Source of the DNA: JAGWBF01 sp963663025 | GTDB taxonomy: Bacteria > Chloroflexota > Dehalococcoidia > Lucifugimonadales > JAGWBF01 | Length of the DNA: 64,000 bases | Reading direction: 5' to 3' | Assembly (NCBI GenBank): GCA_963663025.1 | Contig: OY760073.1 | Span: forward strand, 2,046,001-2,110,000 | In this document: in pieces, positions 48,318 through 57,363 of the stretch | How positions within the stretch are numbered: the stretch's first letter is position 1 | Layout of the letters: the number at the start of each line of letters is the position of its first letter | Position numbers and translations under genes: made by a program | The notes under the pieces: generated by a model | The model's database searches: none | Told to the model about the DNA's origin: nothing | What the model saw: only the letters and a program-made list of their open reading frames with translations

Positions 48318-48434
48318 ACCCCATTACCTCTCTTGGCTCAGTATCTTGGTGCTGACTCTTGACGTGCAGCCGGTCAAGTTGAAGAGACCCACTCCCTGGG
48401 CTGCCATTACCTGCAATCTAGTAACACGGCTGGG

Positions 48435-48647
48435 TTAGCGCGATCTGGGCGAGTGCATTGCACCGCTGGAGATCGGCTCGTTCAGGTATATATCGCCATT
48501 CCGAATCTTGATGTTGAAGCCGCATTCGGGATTGATACAGACCCAGGCTTTGTAATGGACGGCAGCTCCCTGGCTGCCATAGTCGGACAGTGGTACCAGT
48601 TGGCCCACATCGCATTTCAAGCACTTAGGAGTGCCAGTGTCTCCCAC
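48435..48647 (-). CDS. Small four-cysteine zinc-ribbon protein of unknown function
   Basis: 70 residues from GTG 48645-48647, which follows AGGGAGGA by 7 bases; the open frame extends ten codons further to a TTG. PKCLKCDVGQLVPLSDYG and WVCINPECGFNIKIRNGDIY give a C-x2-C ... C-x4-C ribbon, then a short beta-rich tail. The ordered residues and good ribosome site argue for a real gene. Between the sortase cluster and rpoD, same strand. I do not recognise the family. Confidence 0.7.
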   Translation of the reverse strand: MGDTGTPKCLKCDVGQLVPLSDYGSQGAAVHYKAWVCINPECGFNIKIRNGDIYLNEPISSGAMHSPRSR

Positions 48648-48817
48648 CGAATCTTCCTCCCTAGCCAGCGTGGACAAAGCCTAGCACTTGTTTAAAAAAA
48701 GACGCAAGGTAATACCATTTCCTGATTTGGGGAATTATGAAAAGTTATGCCGAATTCAGGAACCAGCTCGAAAGCGACGTCCATGAAGCGGCCGGGGGAG
48801 GGTAACCGGGAGGTTGG

Positions 48818-50383
48818 TTACTCCAGGAAGTCCCTGAGCCGGCGGGACCTGGTGGGGTGTCGCAGCTTGCGCAGGGCCTTTGCTTCGATCTGCCGTATGC
48901 GCTCTCGCGTTACCCCGAACTCTCTGCCAACCTCTTCCAGGGTGCGGCTGCGTCCATCTTCCAAGCCGAAGCGGAGCTGGAGCACCCGGCTTTCCCGCTC
49001 GGTCAGGGTGTCCAAAACTTCCTGGATCTGCTCCTTCAGCATCTGGTAGGATGCCACCTCCGAGGGCGCCGGAGCGCTCCGGTCCTCGATGAAGTCGCTC
49101 AGGTGGCTATCTTCCTCTTCTCCTATGGGCGTCTCCAGGGACACAGGCTCCTGGGAGATCTTGAGAATCTCCTCCACCTTTTCCGAGTTGACGTCCATAG
49201 CGAGGGCGATCTCCTCGGGGGTGGGTTCTCGCCCGTACTCCTGGAGGAGACGCCGGTGCTGGCGCATCAGCTTGTTGATGGTCTCCACCATATGCACCGG
49301 GATGCGGATGGTCCTGGCTTGGTCGGCTATGGCCCGGGTGATGGCCTGGCGTATCCACCAGGTGGCGTAGGTGCTGAACTTGTAGCCCTTGCGATAGTCG
49401 AACTTTTCGACGGCACGGATGAGCCCGATGTTCCCTTCCTGGATCAGGTCCAGCAGGGCCATGCCGCGTCCGATGTACTTCTTGGCGACGCTGACGACGA
49501 GGCGCAGGTTGGCCTCCGTGAGGTGTCCCTGCGCTCCCAGTCCCTCCTCCTTGATGCGGTTCAGGTAACGCTGGAACACATGCTCCATTCGTTGGAGCTC
49601 CTGGTAGCCGTCGCCTCTGTTCACCATCGCCGACAACTGGTCCAGGGTGCAGTCTTCCAGCACATCTATGACGTCGGTAGGCAGCACCCAGCTGTTCAAC
49701 GAAAGCTGCACCACCTGCTTGCTGACTTCCTGGTAGTCCAGCCCCGTCTCTTCGGACACCGCGTCCAGCATCTCCGGCTTCAGCTCAGCGTCGATGGCCG
49801 CCCGCAGCATGGGATGGTCGGTTATCTGTGATAGGGTCATCCCCCTGGCCAGACCCAGGTTTTCGGACAGGGCGTTGACCAGGGACGAGGCTTGGCTGAT
49901 CTGCTGGAGAAGCATGACGCATATCTCCCAAGCTTGGGGCTGTCTGCCGTAGGCCTCAGACAGCATCTTCTCCATACGCTCGATATGCCGGCCACCCTCC
50001 ATCTTTCGAGCAAGTACCCGTTCATCCTTGGAGGTGAGGAGGTTGACCCGGCCGATCTCCCGTAGGTACATGCGCACCGGATCGTCGAGCACCTCCGCCC
50101 CTTCAACATCGTGCTCCCATTCCTGCTCGTCGCTGTCCGTTTCGGCCTCTTCGGAGCCATTGGCCGTCTGGGTAGCTACCGCCGTCTGGCCATCCCAGCT
50201 CTCTTCCGGCTGCTTGGTGTAAACCGGGGCCTCTTCCTTGCCTTCTTCAGCAACGGCCTGGGATGCGGCAACCTGCCCCACCACACCGAGGATGTCCTCG
50301 TTGGTCCTCTCTTCCTCTGGACCTACGAGGTTCTCCAGTATGTCGTCGGAGTTGGTGCGACGGCTGTTCCTTCGTTTCATCAT
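48818..50383 (-). CDS. rpoD: RNA polymerase primary sigma factor (sigma-70)
   Basis: 521 residues. Region 1.2 (DDPVRMYLREIGRVNLLTSKDE), regions 2.1-2.4 (LRLVVSVAKKYIGRGMALLDLIQEGNIGL, FSTYATWWIRQAITRAIADQAR), region 3 (IRIPVHMVETINKL) and region 4.2 (TLEEVGREFGVTRERIRQIEAKALRKLRHP) are all typical of the housekeeping factor. The acidic N-terminal extension of about 90 residues is not conserved. It follows dnaG by 94 bp on the same strand, the classical dnaG-rpoD macromolecular synthesis arrangement. The -35/-10 elements described elsewhere in this window fit recognition by such a factor. Confidence 0.96.
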   Translation of the reverse strand: MMKRRNSRRTNSDDILENLVGPEEERTNEDILGVVGQVAASQAVAEEGKEEAPVYTKQPEESWDGQTAVATQTANGSEEAETDSDEQEWEHDVEGAEVLDDPVRMYLREIGRVNLLTSKDERVLARKMEGGRHIERMEKMLSEAYGRQPQAWEICVMLLQQISQASSLVNALSENLGLARGMTLSQITDHPMLRAAIDAELKPEMLDAVSEETGLDYQEVSKQVVQLSLNSWVLPTDVIDVLEDCTLDQLSAMVNRGDGYQELQRMEHVFQRYLNRIKEEGLGAQGHLTEANLRLVVSVAKKYIGRGMALLDLIQEGNIGLIRAVEKFDYRKGYKFSTYATWWIRQAITRAIADQARTIRIPVHMVETINKLMRQHRRLLQEYGREPTPEEIALAMDVNSEKVEEILKISQEPVSLETPIGEEEDSHLSDFIEDRSAPAPSEVASYQMLKEQIQEVLDTLTERESRVLQLRFGLEDGRSRTLEEVGREFGVTRERIRQIEAKALRKLRHPTRSRRLRDFLE

Positions 50384-50477
50384 GTGAATACTCTCGCTAC
50401 CTCAGTTGCCAGGATAGGTACGCAGTGCGATATCGCAGATCTCGGGACGGGGCAAGCCTGTCTCTTGAATATTGTTT

Positions 50478-52328
50478 CTAGGGCTGGAACACCTGTCTTA
50501 TTCGTTCGTTGGTGTCCAGGATGGTGTCCTGCTGCTCCTGCAGGTCGTCCAGGGATGCTTCGTTCAGCCTGAGAGCTTCTTCATGCTTTAGCTCCCGCAA
50601 ATGACGCTCCTCCAGACGGCGGATGCAATTCGAGAGGTCTGACTCGCGGACCTTGCGGTCCATCGGGGGTAGGGCCTTCCCCAACAGGTGTTCCAAGTGG
50701 GTACTCAACTCATCATCAAGCGCCCATTGCAGTGATTCCAGTGTGGAGCATTTTGTCCAGTTTGTAAACACTTCTCGGTTTTCCACACGGCGAAAATGCT
50801 CGGGTCTCAGCCCCACAGCCGCTTCGGTCAGCCAGTACCCGTCGGAGTCCACCTGAACATCTCCCGCAACCCATTCCCGCTCCTGGAGCAGGAGGGCCAG
50901 GCAGTGCTCTTCCATCGGATCATGCTCCAGCCGGTCGAAGGGTGTCGCCGAAGCTTGGGGCTGACGTGACCTCCCGCTCCTGGGCGCAGTGCGCGGGCGG
51001 GACAGCTCCACGCTGGCCTTCAGCGTAGCTTCGTTCACGCCGAGCATGGATGCCAGCTTCTGGAAGTAATGGTCCTGCTGGAAGGGGTCCGAGGTGGCGG
51101 ATATCAGGGGCATTAGCACTCCCGCCAGGGCAGACTTACCGCCGGGCGTACTTATGTCGACCCTAGCCGCCTCGGCGGAGAAACGGTAGTCCAACAAGGG
51201 GACAGCATCCTCCACGAGGCGTGGCCAAGCTTGGGGATCTTCCAGCACTACCTCGTCGGGATCCCGGCCGTCTGGAAGCACCATCACGTTGATGTCCGGC
51301 ACCTCGGAAGTAGCATAGGGCCGGTTGGTGGACCTGCTCTTTCCCTGGTGAACCGCTTCCCAAAGCACCTGCAGGCCACGCAGGGTGGCTTCCTGCCCCG
51401 CCGCATCGGCATCCAGGGCCAGGGTGACTCTTCCCCGCTCCCCCGCTCCCGGCCTTGGTAGCAGGCTGCAAACCTGGGTCACCTGCCCAGGGGCAAGGGC
51501 TGTGCCCATGGATGCTACGACGTTGGTGTACCCCGCTTGGTGGCACGCCACGGCGTCCACGTACCCCTCTACGATAACTATGCCCTTCTCCCGGGCCTGG
51601 TCCTTGGCCATGTGGATGCCGTACAGGATGTTTCCCTTGTCGAACACAGGGGTCTTGGGGGAGTTGAGGTACTTGGGCTCGGACCCGTCCATGGAACGGC
51701 CCCCGAATCCCGCCAGCTTGCCGTCGGCGTCCCGTATGGGGAACATCAGCCGTCCCCGGAACAGGTCCCGGTACGCGTCCCCCCGTCCCTTGGTTGCCAG
51801 TCCCGCCAAGGCGATCACATCTTCCCCGAATCCCCTGGCAGACAGGTGGTCTCGCGCGGCATCACCTCCGGCGGGTGCAAGCCCTATCTGAAATTCCTTG
51901 ACGGTTTCTTTGTTCAGGCCCCGCTCTTCCAGGTAGGCCCTGGCTGCCGCGCCTGCCTTGGAAGTAGCCAGGATACTGCAAAAGTACTCGGCGGCTGCCT
52001 CGTTGACGTCGTGGAGGGAATTCCGCTCCTTCCGTCGTCCAGGATTCTCCGACATGGCAACGCCGGCCTGCTGGGCAAGCTGCTTCAGCGCATCGCTGAA
52101 CTCCAGGTTGTTGATGCGCATCCAGAAGGAGAAGATATCTCCCCCCTGGGCGCAGGCTCCAAAGCAACGCCAGGTCTGCCTTTCGGGGAAGACGTGAAAG
52201 GAGGGGGTGCGCTCACTATGGAAAGGACAGTTGGCCTTGTAGCTGTTCCCTGACTTGGTCAGGGGAGCGTAGCCGGACACCAGATCGACTATATCCAGGC
52301 GGCCCTTTATGTCATCCACCACACCCAT
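50478..52328 (-). CDS. dnaG: DNA primase
   Basis: Makes RNA primers at the replication fork. 616 residues. The CHC2 zinc finger is CPFHSERTPSFHVFPERQ ... WRCFGAC (about 34-57); the catalytic TOPRIM domain has GIVIVEGYVDAVACHQAG and ALDADAAGQEA; the helical DnaB-binding domain occupies the last 150 residues. GGRSMDGSEPKYLNSPKTPVFDKG is the primase-specific EPKYLNSP block. It heads the dnaG-rpoD pair and is divergent from the small gene at 52503. Confidence 0.96.
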   Translation of the reverse strand: MGVVDDIKGRLDIVDLVSGYAPLTKSGNSYKANCPFHSERTPSFHVFPERQTWRCFGACAQGGDIFSFWMRINNLEFSDALKQLAQQAGVAMSENPGRRKERNSLHDVNEAAAEYFCSILATSKAGAAARAYLEERGLNKETVKEFQIGLAPAGGDAARDHLSARGFGEDVIALAGLATKGRGDAYRDLFRGRLMFPIRDADGKLAGFGGRSMDGSEPKYLNSPKTPVFDKGNILYGIHMAKDQAREKGIVIVEGYVDAVACHQAGYTNVVASMGTALAPGQVTQVCSLLPRPGAGERGRVTLALDADAAGQEATLRGLQVLWEAVHQGKSRSTNRPYATSEVPDINVMVLPDGRDPDEVVLEDPQAWPRLVEDAVPLLDYRFSAEAARVDISTPGGKSALAGVLMPLISATSDPFQQDHYFQKLASMLGVNEATLKASVELSRPRTAPRSGRSRQPQASATPFDRLEHDPMEEHCLALLLQEREWVAGDVQVDSDGYWLTEAAVGLRPEHFRRVENREVFTNWTKCSTLESLQWALDDELSTHLEHLLGKALPPMDRKVRESDLSNCIRRLEERHLRELKHEEALRLNEASLDDLQEQQDTILDTNERIRQVFQP

Positions 52329-52502
52329 ACATCTCCATTAAAAGCCATGCTGTGCCAATATTCCACCCCAAAATCGCCCAATTCTCTGGAAGCCCCCTCG
52401 GCCTCGTCCCTCCAGAGCTAAGACTATCTGGGGCTGGTCTCCCAACCTGCGTTTCAAGTATCATCTATAAACTGTCAGAACCCCCACAGGAGAATCGGTC
52501 CT

Positions 52503-52721
52503 ATGCAGCAGCGCTCCAAGTTCGGCATTTATCTAAATGCAAACGACCGCAAGGTTGTCCGCATAAACTCCCCCTACTGGATACCTGAAGATCCCGACTG
52601 GGTGTTCCTCACACCGGAAGTTAACGCAACGCTGGTACAGATCAGGGAGATGGCCCAGGAGAAGGCCCTGGTTTCCGACGCCGGGGAGATCACCTGGGGC
52701 AGAATCCCCCTGAAGGACTAG
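52503..52721 (+). CDS. Conserved-looking 72-residue protein of unknown function
   Basis: MQQRSKFGIYLNANDRKVVR opens an alpha/beta-type small protein with a Trp/Pro-rich middle (SPYWIPEDPDWVFLTPEV) and ends GEITWGRIPLKD. No transmembrane segment or cysteines. ATG 52503 follows AGGAGAATCGGTCCT, an acceptable ribosome site, and TATAAA at 52464-52470 could be a -10 box. The MFS gene begins 3 bp after its stop, so they are co-transcribed. I do not recognise the family. Confidence 0.65.
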   Translation: MQQRSKFGIYLNANDRKVVRINSPYWIPEDPDWVFLTPEVNATLVQIREMAQEKALVSDAGEITWGRIPLKD

Positions 52722-52724
52722 GTT

Positions 52725-54005
52725 TTGCAGGAACCTCCTTCGTCTTCCGCCCCGGAAGTTGAGTCACCCCGCAGGCGCAGGCTCCAGCTTCCCCCCGCGC
52801 TACAGTACAAGAGCTTCCGCAACTACTGGCTGGCCCTCCTGGCATCCGTCACCGGGTACCAGATGTTGGTCAACTTCTCCCTGCTCTGGCTGGTCTACGA
52901 CATCACCCACGATGCCCGCTTCGAGGGGTACGTGGGCCTGTCCATAGCTATCCCTGCCATAGGGCTTAACCTGTTCGGCGGTGTGTTCGCCGACCGCCTG
53001 GACCCCCGGAGGTTGGTGGCGATCGCCCAGCTCCTTACAGGCACGGTTGCGGTGGCCCTGGCGGTCCTGGTCATGATGGAAATGGTCAATCAGTGGCACG
53101 TCCTGGCTGGTGCATTCTTGATCGGCTCCATGCAAGCCTTCGACATGCCCAGTAAGCAATCCATATGGCCTCGTTTGGTGGGCAGGGAAGCTCTGCCAAA
53201 CGCGGTTGCCCTCAATTCGGTGATTTGGACGGGCACCCGCATAATAGCTCCCACCATCGCCGGAATCATTATCGGACGCACAAGCATAGCGGCGGCCATC
53301 TTCGTCAGCGCCACCGGCTTTTACATCCTCTCGGTGGTCGTCCAGACTCTGAAGTTCCCGTCCACTGACAGGGTCGCCGGTTCGGTGTTCCGGCAGATGC
53401 TGGATGGATTCGCCTTCATCAGGGCGAATCCCGTCTTCCTGTACCTCATCGGGATGACCTTTTTCAACAGCATGTTCGGCATGTCCTACATCTTCCTCAT
53501 GCCCGTATTTGCCAAGGAAGTGCTGGATGTGGGAGCGGAAAAGACCGGCTGGCTTCTGGGAGCGTCGGGGGCGGGCGCCCTTAGCGGCACGCTGATCGCC
53601 GCCCAGATGGGCAGCCGGCTCTGCGATGCCAAGGCCCTGATGGGGGGGAGCATACTGTTTTCCCTATTCCTGATGACCTTCGGGTTGGTCAGCCATCTTG
53701 GCTCCTACGAGCTCGGGCTGGTGGTGCTCTTCTTTGCAGGCTGCAGCAACAACATCTACCTGATGTCGGTGATGGTAAACCTCCAGACCCGGGTTCCCGA
53801 CCGCTTTCGGGGCAGGGTCATGGGATTCTTCACCATGACCTGGAGCATGATAGCGTTGGGCGCCTTCCAAGCCAGCTTCTTTGCCTACTACATCAGCCCG
53901 CCGGCCGCCGTCGCCATCGGGGGAGCGCTGGTAATCGCCTTCGTCCTGGTCCCCGCCCTGGTCAACAAGGAGATTCGGAGCCTCGCCCCACTGCCCAAGG
54001 ACTGA
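52725..54005 (+). CDS. MFS transporter (enterobactin-exporter/EntS-like, twelve segments)
   Basis: 426 residues with about twelve hydrophobic helices. FRNYWLALLASVTGYQMLVNFSLLWLVYDI and GGVFADRLDPRRLVAIAQ (the loop 2-3 MFS motif A equivalent, ADRLDPRR) place it with MFS_3-type exporters. DRFRGRVMGFFTMTW is the loop 10 counterpart. Start is TTG 52725, just after the previous stop, with AAGGA upstream. Probable proton-coupled export of a small molecule; the substrate cannot be predicted. A family A repeat lies 18 bp past the stop. Confidence 0.88.
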   Translation: MQEPPSSSAPEVESPRRRRLQLPPALQYKSFRNYWLALLASVTGYQMLVNFSLLWLVYDITHDARFEGYVGLSIAIPAIGLNLFGGVFADRLDPRRLVAIAQLLTGTVAVALAVLVMMEMVNQWHVLAGAFLIGSMQAFDMPSKQSIWPRLVGREALPNAVALNSVIWTGTRIIAPTIAGIIIGRTSIAAAIFVSATGFYILSVVVQTLKFPSTDRVAGSVFRQMLDGFAFIRANPVFLYLIGMTFFNSMFGMSYIFLMPVFAKEVLDVGAEKTGWLLGASGAGALSGTLIAAQMGSRLCDAKALMGGSILFSLFLMTFGLVSHLGSYELGLVVLFFAGCSNNIYLMSVMVNLQTRVPDRFRGRVMGFFTMTWSMIALGAFQASFFAYYISPPAAVAIGGALVIAFVLVPALVNKEIRSLAPLPKD

Positions 54006-54023
54006 GCAGGTCCGTCCCGGGCT

Positions 54024-54060
54024 GTCCGTTCGCCCTGAGGGAAATCGAAGGGGACCGGAC
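54024..54060. repeat. Palindromic repeat, family A short form (37 bp)
   Basis: GTCCGTTCGCCCTGAGGGAA ... GGGACCGGAC. Equals the 60-bp form without its central 23 bp. Lies between convergent MFS and plsC genes. Confidence 0.8.
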
Positions 54061-54139
54061 AAGGACCTGGTTGTGAGCCTGAGTAGGTTCCCGCTTTCGT
54101 GGGGACGACGGTCGAAGGTCGCGCCCCGGCGGAAGCGCC

Positions 54140-54790
54140 TTAGTCCAGGGCGCCGGGGGTGGCGTAGTAGCCCCGGTAGCTGGGGGGCAGCAGGGCGGCG
54201 ACCCTTCCCATGATCATGTCGGAGAGGTTCTCCAGCACAGGCTTACTGAGCTTCCCCTCCACGATGGGCAGGGTGAAGGGCTCCCCGAACCGGACCTTCA
54301 TGGAAGTCGCGGGGAAGGCGATTCTCCAGAATCCGGGGATGTTCTCGGTGCCCGTGATGGCCACGGGCAGTATGGGCGCCTGGGACCGGGCTGCGATGTA
54401 GGCTACTCCCGGGTGCCCCTGTTTCATCTGGGCATCGCGGCTGCGGGTGCCCTCGGGGAAGATGCCGATGACCTTATCGTTCCGAAGAAGTCCCATTGTC
54501 CAGCGCAGCGCCTCTACGTCAGCCCCTTCCCTGGCTGTGGGATGCACACCCACGGATCTAAGGAAGTAGGACGACACCGGGCTGGAGAAGAGGCCCTCCT
54601 TGGCCATGAAGTGCATGGGGCGCTTCATGCTGGCCACCAGCACCGGCGGGTCGGCGTTGCTCAGGTGGTTGGACACCACGATCAGGGGGCCCTTGGGTGG
54701 CACAGCCTCTCTCCCCTCGACCTCCCACTTGCTGAAAAGGGAAAAGCAGACCTGGGCCAGGGACTTGCCCAAGCCATAGTAGAAACCCAC
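54140..54790 (-). CDS. plsC: 1-acyl-sn-glycerol-3-phosphate acyltransferase
   Basis: 216-residue membrane-associated acyltransferase of phospholipid synthesis. VVSNHLSNADPPVLVASM contains the HX4D catalytic motif and GIFPEGTRSRDAQMKQG the FPEGTRS motif; GVAYIAARSQAPILPVAITG follows. Its start overlaps the cmk stop by one base. The cmk-plsC pair is a common bacterial arrangement. Confidence 0.93.
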   Translation of the reverse strand: MGFYYGLGKSLAQVCFSLFSKWEVEGREAVPPKGPLIVVSNHLSNADPPVLVASMKRPMHFMAKEGLFSSPVSSYFLRSVGVHPTAREGADVEALRWTMGLLRNDKVIGIFPEGTRSRDAQMKQGHPGVAYIAARSQAPILPVAITGTENIPGFWRIAFPATSMKVRFGEPFTLPIVEGKLSKPVLENLSDMIMGRVAALLPPSYRGYYATPGALD

Positions 54791-55458
54791 TATCCCCCCC
54801 CCACCACTATGCCCATGGCCTCCTGCACCACCTGGCCGAGAGTCTTGTCGTCGGTGTCCAGCAACACGGCATCGGGGGCGGCCTTCAGGGGGGAGGCGTC
54901 CCTGCTTTCGTCCCGGTGGTCCCGGGCCAGAAGGTCGTCCAGCACCTCCTGAAATCCCACTTCCTTTCCCTGGGCCAGCAGCTCCTCATACCTGCGCCGG
55001 GCGCGCACCTCGGGGGATGCAACAATGAACAGCTTCAGGGGGGCGTCGGGCAGCACAACTGTGCCTATGTCCCTTCCCACCATCACCACGGGCCCTTCGT
55101 CTGCTATCTGCTTCTGCTGCTTCACCAGCGCCGAGCGCACAGCCGGGTAAGTGGACACCTGGGAGGAAGCCAAGTCCACTTCAGGAAGGCGCAGCTCCTC
55201 CCCCAGCACCTGTTCGCCGATCATCATCGATGCGCCATCATCGTCGCTGGGCCGGATAGCATTGGCCTGGGCTATCAGGGTCGCAGCGGCTTCATCGTCC
55301 GCTCCCGCACCCTGCTGGAGGGCCAGCCAGCTCACAGCCCGGTACATCAGGCCGGTGTCCAGGAAGCGGTAGCCCAGCTTTTCGGCCAGGGCCTTGCCCA
55401 GTGCCGTCTTCCCGGCAGCTACGGGGCCGTCTATAGCAATGGTCTTAGGTGCTTCCAT
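54790..55458 (-). CDS. cmk: Cytidylate kinase
   Basis: Phosphorylates CMP and dCMP. 222 residues. IAIDGPVAAGKTALGKALAEKLGYRFLDTGLMYRAV is the P-loop and the CMP-kinase DTGxMYR block; MVGRDIGTVVLPDAPLKLFI and ASPEVRARRRYEEL carry the substrate and lid arginines. Normal length. Co-translated with plsC; divergent from the PAP2 gene. Confidence 0.95.
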   Translation of the reverse strand: MEAPKTIAIDGPVAAGKTALGKALAEKLGYRFLDTGLMYRAVSWLALQQGAGADDEAAATLIAQANAIRPSDDDGASMMIGEQVLGEELRLPEVDLASSQVSTYPAVRSALVKQQKQIADEGPVVMVGRDIGTVVLPDAPLKLFIVASPEVRARRRYEELLAQGKEVGFQEVLDDLLARDHRDESRDASPLKAAPDAVLLDTDDKTLGQVVQEAMGIVVGGG

Positions 55459-55603
55459 GTTGGGACGGGGCGGCCCTGAAGTGAATGCGAGAGGCTAGAT
55501 AGGGCGCCGACGGAGGGAATTATACTACAATACCCTCCTTATCCTTGGACTCTTGCTCATGAGGTGACCTACGCTGCACAGCAAGCGGGTCTACGCGGCC
55601 GGA

Positions 55604-56194
55604 GTGCTGGCCTTCCTGGCAATGTGCATACTGGCGGGGCTATACGACACCTTCCCCGGGGATGCGGCGGCCATGAAATGGCTGCAGTCCCACCGGAGCA
55701 GCTTCCTGGATGATGCCGCCCAGGTAACATCCCTTCCCGGCAATAGGCTGGTGGCTGCCCTTACAGTTACGCTTCTTGTCCTGGCCCTGCTGACCTTCAG
55801 GCGGTGGATGGATGCCCTGATGTTTGCATCGATCCTGGCGCCGGTGGTGGTCAACGTGGCGCTGAAAGAGGTTATCGACCGGCCCCGCCCCGACATGACC
55901 ATCCTTATCTCTCCTCCGACCAGCCCCGGATTCCCCAGCGGCCATGCCGAGTACGCTGCGGTGCTATTCCTGCTGCTGTTCTATCTGGCGGGCGAGCTGG
56001 TCGGCCCTCGATGGTTGAAGTGGCCCCTCAGAATAGTCCTGGTGTCGGCCATCCTGGCGGTGGGCGCTTCCAGGGTGTACCTGGGGGTGCACTGGCCCAG
56101 CGATGTGCTGGGCGGGTACTTGCTGGGCGGGCTGTGGGTATGGGCCGTCCTTTGGGCCCGCAAACGGCTCACTTTCGACAGCCTCCGACGCTAG
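55604..56194 (+). CDS. PAP2-superfamily membrane phosphatase
   Basis: About 196 residues, five or six membrane helices. The three lipid-phosphatase motifs are present: KEVIDRPRPD (KX6RP), PSGHAEY and SRVYLGVHWPSD (SRX5HX3D). Likely dephosphorylates phosphatidylglycerol phosphate or undecaprenyl diphosphate. GTG 55604 has no ribosome site; a good one (GAGGTGA, 55561-55567) lies six bases before an in-frame CTG at 55574, which would add the basic segment HSKRVYAAG before the first helix. A CTG start is therefore quite possible. Confidence 0.88.
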   Translation: MLAFLAMCILAGLYDTFPGDAAAMKWLQSHRSSFLDDAAQVTSLPGNRLVAALTVTLLVLALLTFRRWMDALMFASILAPVVVNVALKEVIDRPRPDMTILISPPTSPGFPSGHAEYAAVLFLLLFYLAGELVGPRWLKWPLRIVLVSAILAVGASRVYLGVHWPSDVLGGYLLGGLWVWAVLWARKRLTFDSLRR

Positions 56195-56263
56195 GCCGCT
56201 TCTTTCCCAGAGTGCTAGACTCGCCCCCATCAGCCGTCGCCAGGCGGCTCCTCGGGGTGGGAT

Positions 56264-56752
56264 ATGAACTGGCTGGACATCGCGATAATCGTATCCACGG
56301 GCGTGCTTCTCCTCATGGGCTGGAAGCTGGGAGTCCTCCACCTTGCGGTGGTCGCCGTGGGGTCCTTCCTGGGCATTACCCTAGCCAGCCGGTTCAAGGA
56401 CGAGGTGGAGCCGGCCTTTTCCGCCCTGGGCCTAGGGGACAACTGGGCAGAGGTCGCGGCCTTCGTCGCCATCTTTCTTATAGCGCTGGCTGCCGCCCTG
56501 GCAGCCGGGTCCATGCTGCGCTTCATGTCCAAGCGCCTGAAGATCGGCTGGGCGGACAACGCCATCGGAGCAGCCCTGGGGCTGGTCGTCAGCCTTGCCG
56601 TTTGGTCCACCCTGCTGTCGACGGTGCAGAGCCATCCTGTGCTTGGGCTGGAGAACACCGTGGAGGGATCGGCGCTGGGCACCTTCCTGGCCGACAAGTT
56701 CGACCTGGTGCTGAAGGGTATCGGCTTCATCCCCGACGATCTGGGCGAGTAA
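56264..56752 (+). CDS. CvpA-family membrane protein
   Basis: 162 residues, four hydrophobic helices: MNWLDIAIIVSTGVLLLMGW, LGVLHLAVVAVGSFLGITLA, VAAFVAIFLIALAAALAAGS and NAIGAALGLVVSLAVWSTLL. The order and the NWLDI start match CvpA/colicin V production proteins, whose role is in envelope homeostasis. Between PAP2 and the HNH gene on the same strand. Confidence 0.85.
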   Translation: MNWLDIAIIVSTGVLLLMGWKLGVLHLAVVAVGSFLGITLASRFKDEVEPAFSALGLGDNWAEVAAFVAIFLIALAAALAAGSMLRFMSKRLKIGWADNAIGAALGLVVSLAVWSTLLSTVQSHPVLGLENTVEGSALGTFLADKFDLVLKGIGFIPDDLGE

Positions 56753-56797
56753 CCTCCCCGGTTGAATCCTCGGGGACTGGCATTATAATAGTCCATC

Positions 56798-57319
56798 ATG
56801 TTGAGTTCTTCGGTTCTGGTACTGAACCTGAACTACGAGCCCATCAACGTGTGCAATGTGCGGCGGGCTGTCGTTCTGCTCAGTAAAGGTAAGGCCGAAC
56901 TGCTGGAGGATGGGCGGGGAGAGATACGCTCCGCCAGGCTGAGCATGATCATCCCTTCGGTGATCCGCCTGGTGTACCTGGTGCGCCGTCCCTTCGTCCA
57001 GCGGAAGCTCTCCAAGAAGGAGGTCTTCCTACGCGACCGGTACGTTTGCCAGTACTGCGGTGTGCAGATGAAGGACCTTACCCTCGACCATGTAAAGCCC
57101 CGCCGCCAGGATGGTGTGCATAGCTGGGAGAACATCGTCAGCGCCTGCGGACCCTGCAACCGCCGCAAGGCGGGACGCACCCCCGAGGAGGCCGGAATGC
57201 GCCTGATGCGCACTCCCAAGGCCCCCTATCCCAGCCCATACTACCTGCTGCACAACCGCACCATCTACGATGAGTGGCAGAAGTTCATCCCGTGGGCACA
57301 GATGGGAGTGCCAGACTGA
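56798..57319 (+). CDS. HNH endonuclease-family protein
   Basis: 173 residues. VLVLNLNYEPINVCNVRRAVVLLSKGKAE is the N-terminal block of a widespread HNH family; CQYCGVQMKDLTLDHVKPRRQDG, then HSWENIVSACGPCNRRKAGRTP supply the two zinc-ribbon Cys pairs and the His-Asn-His centre. Widely conserved in free-living bacteria as a single chromosomal gene with unknown physiological target, so not necessarily a restriction enzyme. ATG 56798 follows a 45-bp spacer after cvpA. Confidence 0.9.
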   Translation: MLSSSVLVLNLNYEPINVCNVRRAVVLLSKGKAELLEDGRGEIRSARLSMIIPSVIRLVYLVRRPFVQRKLSKKEVFLRDRYVCQYCGVQMKDLTLDHVKPRRQDGVHSWENIVSACGPCNRRKAGRTPEEAGMRLMRTPKAPYPSPYYLLHNRTIYDEWQKFIPWAQMGVPD

Positions 57320-57363
57320 CCCAGGTCCCCGGCAAGCCCTTCACAGATAGGAGGAGCCAAGAC

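Noticed and set aside
48130..48324. 64-codon frame overlapping the 49-residue membrane peptide
   Set aside because: Arg/Pro-rich with no hydrophobic or domain character; the shifted frame gives a coherent basic-plus-membrane peptide instead.
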